Assembly (NCBI RefSeq): GCF_964340395.1
Contig: NC_135550.1
Coordinates: 25,346,676-25,410,675, forward strand
Direction of reading: 5' to 3'
DNA length: 64,000 bases
From: Glandiceps talaboti
Lineage: Eukaryota; Hemichordata; Enteropneusta; Spengelidae
Every line of letters starts with the position of its first letter. The first letter of the stretch is position 1. A model generated the notes under the pieces. The model did not search any database, had not been told where the DNA came from, and saw nothing but the letters and a program-made list of their open reading frames with translations. This document shows positions 52,230 through 64,000 of this stretch, in pieces. A program made the translations under genes and the position numbers.

Positions 52230-52660
52230 GTTTTCTGAATTCAAATTTCAATTGTGGGGAGGGTATTTTTATCACCTTGACATGTTAAAATAACACCAGA
52301 TAGCACTCTTTTGGTCCTTAAATTTCAAAACTTTCTAGGGGCGGAAGGGGTCCCCTCCCATACCCACCCCATTCAAAGTTTACCTAGTAGTGTTTCCACC
52401 TCCACATGTTAAATAGCATCAAAAAGCTTAAGCATTCTTTTAGTTCTTTCAAGGGGTACTCACCCCACACTGCTCCCTTGTATTTTGATTCAAATTTTAC
52501 CTCGTATTATAACTACCTCGACATGTTAAATAGCACCAGAAAGCATTCTTTTACTCCTTGAAATTCACAAATCTCCAGAGAAACCCCCCTCTCCTCCCCT
52601 ACTTGGTTCCCTCAAACTTCTATTCAAATTTTACTGCTCACTTTCCAATTTTACCAGCCA
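52230..52660. repeat. Degenerate ~140-bp tandem repeat, 3 copies
   Basis: Recurring blocks ACATGTTAAATAGCACCAGA, AGCATTCTTTTAGTCCTT and ATTCAAATTTTAC, with strong decay between copies. Confidence 0.65.
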
Positions 52661-53100
52661 CTTTGGGAATATTAAAGCTGCAGTCATTATTTCCTCTTAC
52701 TTTTGAAATAAGCTACATTCATCATTTATGTTGCATGCCGTACCATTTACAATTATTTTATCATTTATGAAAAATTACAGGATTCATTCAAGGTATAACG
52801 TCAAGTCAGTCCTGGACCAGCATTCTTAGTAATTTGATTTGATGATAGTGTTTCGGTTTATTTTAGCAATTGCCAACAGTTACTATAAACCTTTGACAAG
52901 AAACTTTAAAGTTTATTAGGTGCCGCCACCGTATATCTTTCCTCCCTCCCATCGATCCTTTCTTATACGCGTTATGTAAGAGCGCCCACAACGACTGATC
53001 TTTCACAGTCTACAATGCGTGTCTCTTTCAAGAGAACATGTTTGCTCGCGCACATCATTTACTTGTGTATGCAACTTTAGCGGAAGAGTTACACTGGGTT

Positions 53101-53783
53101 TAGGCTGGCGTCAGAATTTACGGCGGGGGGGGGGGAGAAATCGTTTTGGTCAAAACAATTTTCGCAGGCCTCCTTCGCGCTCTCCAAAAATTCATGCCCC
53201 TACCGAAATGAACCCAAGAATTTTCGTAGCCCCCTCTCGGCTACACATATTTTAATGGGAAATTATACAGTACCCCCCTCCCCCGCTCCACCTCAGGGAT
53301 GTACAGTGGAAATCAACTTCAGCATCCATACATAACAATGAGAGATTTCTTTACAAATATATGTGGGCTTTGTGAAAAAGGTCTCACATTGGGCTGAACT
53401 TCGAGATCCAGGTTCGAGATACTTAGTCAGCAGGGTTTTATCTTTCAATCTTGATTCTGGGCAAAAACAGCACCCCCCCCCCCATGATAGGTAATGGACA
53501 ATAAGGACATGTAGGAGGCCATTTAATGGCATAAAAACTTCAAACCATACACATTATCGAAAGCTACTTGCAAATTGTCTTCAATACTCCAATTTTACTC
53601 GAGTCAATACAAGTGTATGGCTATATTACCTACACTTTAACTTACCTAATCAGAGATATTTTGGCAGACACGTGACACATTTGCTTGGCTATTATGGTAG
53701 GTAAATGAAGTGTATAATTTTATAAACTACAAAGCAAACAACTGCTCCTGAGGTTTGAATGTTTAAAAAGCCTCCACACAGAG

Positions 53784-53867
<84 letters not shown>

Positions 53868-54273
53868 AAGGGGGAGTGAGTGAGAGGAGTCAGAGAGAGA
53901 GACAGACAGAGACTAGAGAGTTACAGACATACATACATACATACATACATACATACATACATACATACATACATACATACATACATACATACATACATAC
54001 AGAGGAAGGAATACACAAATACATTCGCATGGCTATCACCCAACTCATCTTTGAACATGTTTTAGAAGGTATTGCGGTGAAGCTGCAAGAATTCTTTTTA
54101 ATTTACTCGGTAAATGACCACTCCTGGGGTTTAATTTGGTTCAAATCATGAGCCAAATATTTCGGGGCCCCCCTTTCAGACCATCAGAATTTTCATGCCC
54201 CCCCCCTTTAAACACTGAATTTTGTTCATGCCCCCCCCCCCCGCTGTAAATTCTGACTCCAGCCTTATCATTA
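53101..54273. repeat. Pair of inverted G-rich repeat ends enclosing ~1.2 kb
   Basis: Left end AGGCTGGCGTCAGAATTTAC followed by GGCGGGGG. The right end is the complement of AGGCTGGAGTCAGAATTTAC followed by AGCGGGGG. A related GGCAGAATTTACGGCGGG occurs at about 13126-13143. The TGATGGTCTGAAAGGGGGG block occurs both at 54165-54195 and at 13572-13590. It could be a DNA transposon or two solo repeats. No target duplication or coding frame is seen. Confidence 0.45.
53784..54000. repeat. (GA)n and (CATA)n microsatellites
   Basis: A GA tract (53784-53857), a G-run, then about 18 CATA units (53929-54000). Confidence 0.95.
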
Positions 54274-54299
54274 CATTTTGGTATTGTAGCACAAATGTA

Positions 54300-54895
54300 T
54301 AGATTTCAATTATAGTTTTACCCACATGTTGATCCATGCTAGGTATGTGTTCATTTGCCAAATGTTTATCTGTTGTCTACCTGCCCTGTTGTTACCCTTA
54401 CCCTACACACACCATCATTTGTCTGCTAAAGGCATGGTCTTGTTGCTAGACATGTTTGCATACATTTTTTAAATGTATATTCACTTGCCTACCCATTCCT
54501 GTTATCTTTCCAATATATGCCATCATTTGGCTGTTGCTAAGGGTGGTCTTGTTGCTAGGCATATTAGCATACATTTTTGACTTCATATCATTTGTCTAGG
54601 AGTCCCTGCTGTTATCATTGCCATATACACCATCATTTGGCTGTTGCTATGGGTGTGGTCTTGTAGCTAGGCATATTTATATAGATTTTTTGAATGTGTA
54701 TTCACTTGTCTATTAATTCCTGTTATCTTTGCAATAGACACCATAATTTGGCTGTTGCTATGTGCATGGTCTTGCTGCTAGGTATATTTGCATACATTTT
54801 TTGAATGTTTACTCGCTTCCCTACCAGATGTTATTGCAAAATATATAAGCAATTGGTTGTTGTTAAGGGCATGGTCATGGTTGCTAGGTCGAATT
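54300..54895. repeat. ~110-bp tandem repeat, about 5 copies
   Basis: The block CCATCATTTGGCTGTTGCTA recurs near 54411, 54519, 54630, 54740 and 54848 (last ones degenerate), each followed by a GGTCTTGTTGCTAGGCATAT-like block. Confidence 0.85.
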
Positions 54896-54939
54896 CTATC
54901 AAAATGTTGTGAACAACATCTGCAGAAAAATAGTTCTAG

Positions 54940-55480
54940 AAATATCCCACCAAATCTCAGCCCATCCATACTTTTTGGGATGCAGGTTTTTGACCATAAT
55001 TCACATATTTACACCTAGTAATTTGCATATCAATCATGAGATTATCACAAGTTTAATGGTTCTTCATCAACACATGCCTAGAAATATCTCAACCCAATTT
55101 CAGCCCAATCAGCTTTGTGGTTTTCAATGAAAGATTTTTTACCCCCCCACCCCACCCCCCCACCCCCCCAAAAAAAGAAAGAAAGCATATTTGAAGACCA
55201 AATTTGCATGTCACAGATAGGATCAACAAGTCATGAACAATTCTTTATCTAAACATTCCTAAGGTCATCCCCACCAAATTTCTGGCTGGTCTGACCAGTA
55301 CTTTTTGAGTTTAAGTTTTTCACCAAATCATATATTTTGACCCAAAACACACATATTTGATGCAATAATTTTCTTTTGAACAATCATTTTCCATCTACAT
55401 GCATGCCCCAAGTAATCATTCTCACAATATACCAGGCCAATCGGTCTAGAGTTTTTTGACTTTACATACACACATACACA
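54940..55480. repeat. Degenerate ~150-bp tandem repeat, 3-4 copies
   Basis: Each unit carries a block like CCAAATTTCTGGCTGGTC followed by a CTTTTTGAGTTTAAG-type stretch. Similar sequence is common in invertebrate repeat DNA. Decay suggests an old array. Confidence 0.6.
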
Positions 55481-57485
55481 CAGACACACAACCATGCCCA
55501 CACAGACATTTCAACAGGGGCGACATGAAGCTATTACAAGGTTGCCACTGATTGGAAAACATACATTTTTTATCACTCATATGCCATTAACAATACAGCC
55601 AACAGATGTGTTAATTTTCTTTGTTTTCTAACCAATCAGCATCCTTATAAAGTGTTTCATGTTATCTGTCTTAACATCTCTGTATAGCACTACTGAACTT
55701 CAGTTTAGTTGTATTGAAAACATCACAAATAATCAACCAAAGTCAAAAGCTGTAGTAGAGAGATTAATTTATTTATTTGCATGTTGGCATCCATACAACA
55801 TTTCCATGTAAGGGATAATTCAAATGAAGCATTACCATATTAGGAATTATTCAAATGAAGTATTACCATATTAGGTATTAGGAATGGTTCAAATGAATTG
55901 ATGTCATATATGGAAATATGCATGGATTTCACACCAGCTAAAGAGTTCACGCTTCATCAATTAAAAATGGACAGTAACATTGCAAGTTATCACCTGTTTA
56001 AAATTGGTAACTACATAAAATGGAAATGATATCAGTGTATATGAACATGACGTGAAAATTGTTACAGTGCAAGGTGGCAAAGAACAGACATAATCAAAGT
56101 GATAATTTCTCAACGACCTCTCATATCATAAGTTCAAAGTTTAAAGTTCAAAGGTGAAACTTGCCTATGTACAGATTGCGCATTGTCTACTTCTAATAGC
56201 CATCTAGATAAGTACAGATATAACTTCTTTTAAAAATGAATTGGAAAGCATTTTCTTACACTTTGAAAAATCCTATGGAAGTTAAAACCAAGGGGTGGAC
56301 AAAATGCAAAAAAACGTTACAGTACGTAAAAATCAAATTAGTGATTGGAAAAAATTTAACACTCAGTAGATTTTTTTAATTTGAACTTCAAAAGTTATTA
56401 ATACTGGATATCGTGAAATGATTTATTGATTTAAATTAAAAACAGGAAGAACATAAAATTGAACTAAAATGTCATAAATAAAAATGATTCAAGAATGACT
56501 GTAGGTAAATCTAGCATGACAAAGTAAAGAATGATCTCATATACAAGGTAAAAATAGAACACAACCTACATATACAGTACCATAAAAGTAATGCTCAATA
56601 TTCACATCTTGTTTTCTTTCTTGACACAAGAAAATCATAATACACATCTCTTTACATTATACATCATTGAATTAAATCCATACGCCATTTGGTTTTCTAT
56701 TCTCAAAGTGCAATCATTTAATTCATTCATAATTATCATTTCAAGTACTCAAATCTTTTTGTTAAAAATATCTGTAGAGTTATTATTGATACTGAAGCGG
56801 TGTATGCTTACATATATATAACTTGCGAATACACTCGGCTAATCTGAAAAGGAAGGGGAAAGTTACACTATTTCTCTGTATATTCTTAAAAATCCACAAT
56901 TGTATTTGTTCGATTGGATATGGATGACTGATCTAATTACATATTTGGACATTTCAGATGGCCGATTCTGATTGGTTGCAAGAGGTATACCTGCAAATAC
57001 AGATGGCAGTCAACCAATCATAAGATGCCTTACAAAATATTGTATCTAGGATGGACCAATACAGAATCAGCTTCTAAAGGTTACAAGTCACATGATTGAT
57101 AGATAAACTACACTGGGAACATTTATCAATTCTTTTTCTTGCATGAAGAGGTATGCCTAAAAAAAACATTGGTCTGATACTATACCAACTTAAAATTATT
57201 GTAAAACTCCATCAAACACATTTTTTTCCACATGGTTTCTTTTGAAAGACTGAAAATTCCTCACTGACGCAGCAACGAAGGAATGAAAGTAACCGATTCA
57301 AATAATTTCAAGGTTTGTCTAAATGACTATTTGGATTGTAGGTCATGATTTCATATTACCATAAAATAACTTAAAAGATACCTATCTACATTGCACACAA
57401 GATTCTACCAAGTACAACACTTAAACAAAATATAAAACCCACTCCTCTTTACCACATAAAGGAACCACTCAAAGTAAAATGTTAT

Positions 57486-57668
57486 CTGTGTGTGTGTGTG
57501 TGTGTGTGTATGTGTGGCATTATACTGTTGTAAAAAAAAAACCCAACGGAAATGAAAAAAAAAAGCTGCTCTTGTGAAAAAGGGAAAACAAGAAGATCTG
57601 CATCTCAATATAATAATAATAACAACAACAACAACAATAACAACAACCACAACACCACCACAACAACA
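57486..57668. repeat. (GT)n and (AAC)n-type simple repeats
   Basis: GT run at 57486-57510; AAT/AAC-rich tract at 57609-57668. Confidence 0.85.
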
Positions 57669-58297
57669 GTCACTTTTCTGATTCTAACAAACACACAGAG
57701 GAACTAGGTAACTGATTGAAAACGCTCTCCCAATAAATAATTCAAACTTAAAAGAAAGTGGAAAAAATGTACACTATTTACATTGGCTAAGAGAGAAAAA
57801 TTTGGACAGTGATATAAACCTCTATACTTTTAAAAAATTCTTGGAAGGAAGGACTACCATAAAAGGAAAAAAAAAGGTGTAACTCACTGAAATCCAAACA
57901 AAATAATACAATCATTATTGCAAATTAAAATCTCCTGGTTGTGGCAAGACTAATTATCTAAAATACTAAAACTTGACTACCTTGTAAATTCCTAGGAAGA
58001 ATCATGAAAAAAAACAAAAACAACAAAAAACCGAAGCCTGATCTCATGATTTGTCATGTTTCAAAACAGAATTATACATACATACCAGGCAACTAGTAGA
58101 GATTATATCAATTAACAACAGTCAATTTCCTTTGATGTAACAATCTTTTTTTTTTAAAGTTTAATATTTGTGGGGATTTTTGTTTGTTGATTGGTAATTT
58201 TCTAGCAGTACTATTCTTAGTTTATGTGAAGAATCTTGAGGAACCTTTGCGCCATTGGAGTGGTTTTTCTTTTGTTTTCTTCTTTAGACTCAACTTT

Positions 58298-64000
<5,703 letters not shown>

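Larger units (their letters stand above)
51495..58297. other. Intergenic: B3GAT3 promoter, repeat-rich block, PLCB4 3' flank
   Basis: Largest gap between genes. About 51495-51700 should hold the B3GAT3 promoter. From 51960 to 55560 lies a dense block of degenerate tandem repeats, G-runs and microsatellites. From about 55740 to 58297 the sequence is AT-rich and may include a long PLCB4 3' UTR; a minus-strand AATAAA lies near 55765. No gene is supported. Confidence 0.55.

Overview
The window is animal genomic DNA: spliced genes with GT-AG introns, AATAAA polyadenylation signals, many microsatellites and minisatellites, short transposons and a tRNA-derived SINE. All nine genes have clear vertebrate counterparts. 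An invertebrate is likely from the compact introns, AT-rich sequence and a bilaterian-type gene set. Several minisatellites are built from copies of exon 3' ends plus their 5' splice sites. From memory, this habit has been described in amphioxus genes, so a cephalochordate is my best guess, but it is not proven. No virus-like element was recognised.

Layout, left to right. (1) 24-8614 minus: 5' part of EPRS1, the bifunctional glutamyl/prolyl-tRNA synthetase, 14 exons covering the GST-like and GluRS parts; the ProRS part lies beyond the left edge. (2) 10032-12321 minus: RPS29 with a 5'TOP start and a transposon in its large intron. (3) 14538-15491 minus: RDH14, intronless. (4) 15653-20853 plus: ECH1, head-to-head with RDH14 (161 bp between start codons). 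(5) 24106-27767 plus: a tandem second ECH1 without the N-terminal leader. (6) 28832-31852 minus: EFCAB2/DRC8. (7) 32429-43376 plus: an HNRNPU homologue, head-to-head with EFCAB2. (8) 46463-51494 minus: B3GAT3-like glucuronosyltransferase. (9) 58298-64000 minus: C-terminal coiled-coil part of PLCB4, running off the right edge.

The most interesting signal is inside HNRNPU. Introns 4, 5, 6, 7, 9 and 10 each carry one copy of a ~80-nt element with an ATGATGA box, a CTGA box 58-59 nt further on and, in five of six copies, a good closing stem. This looks like a box C/D snoRNA family amplified across introns of one host gene. Other notable items are the splice-donor minisatellites of B3GAT3 and EPRS1, three short DNA transposons each flanked by an exact 9-bp target duplication, patchwork gene conversion between the two ECH1 copies, and an alternative 3' exon that would remove the prion-like tail of the HNRNPU protein.

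Functionally the genes are unrelated housekeeping and cilium/signalling genes: translation (EPRS1, RPS29), lipid and retinoid metabolism (ECH1 x2, RDH14), motile cilia (EFCAB2), nuclear RNA/chromatin (HNRNPU), proteoglycan linker synthesis (B3GAT3) and phosphoinositide signalling (PLCB4). Only the two head-to-head pairs suggest shared promoters.
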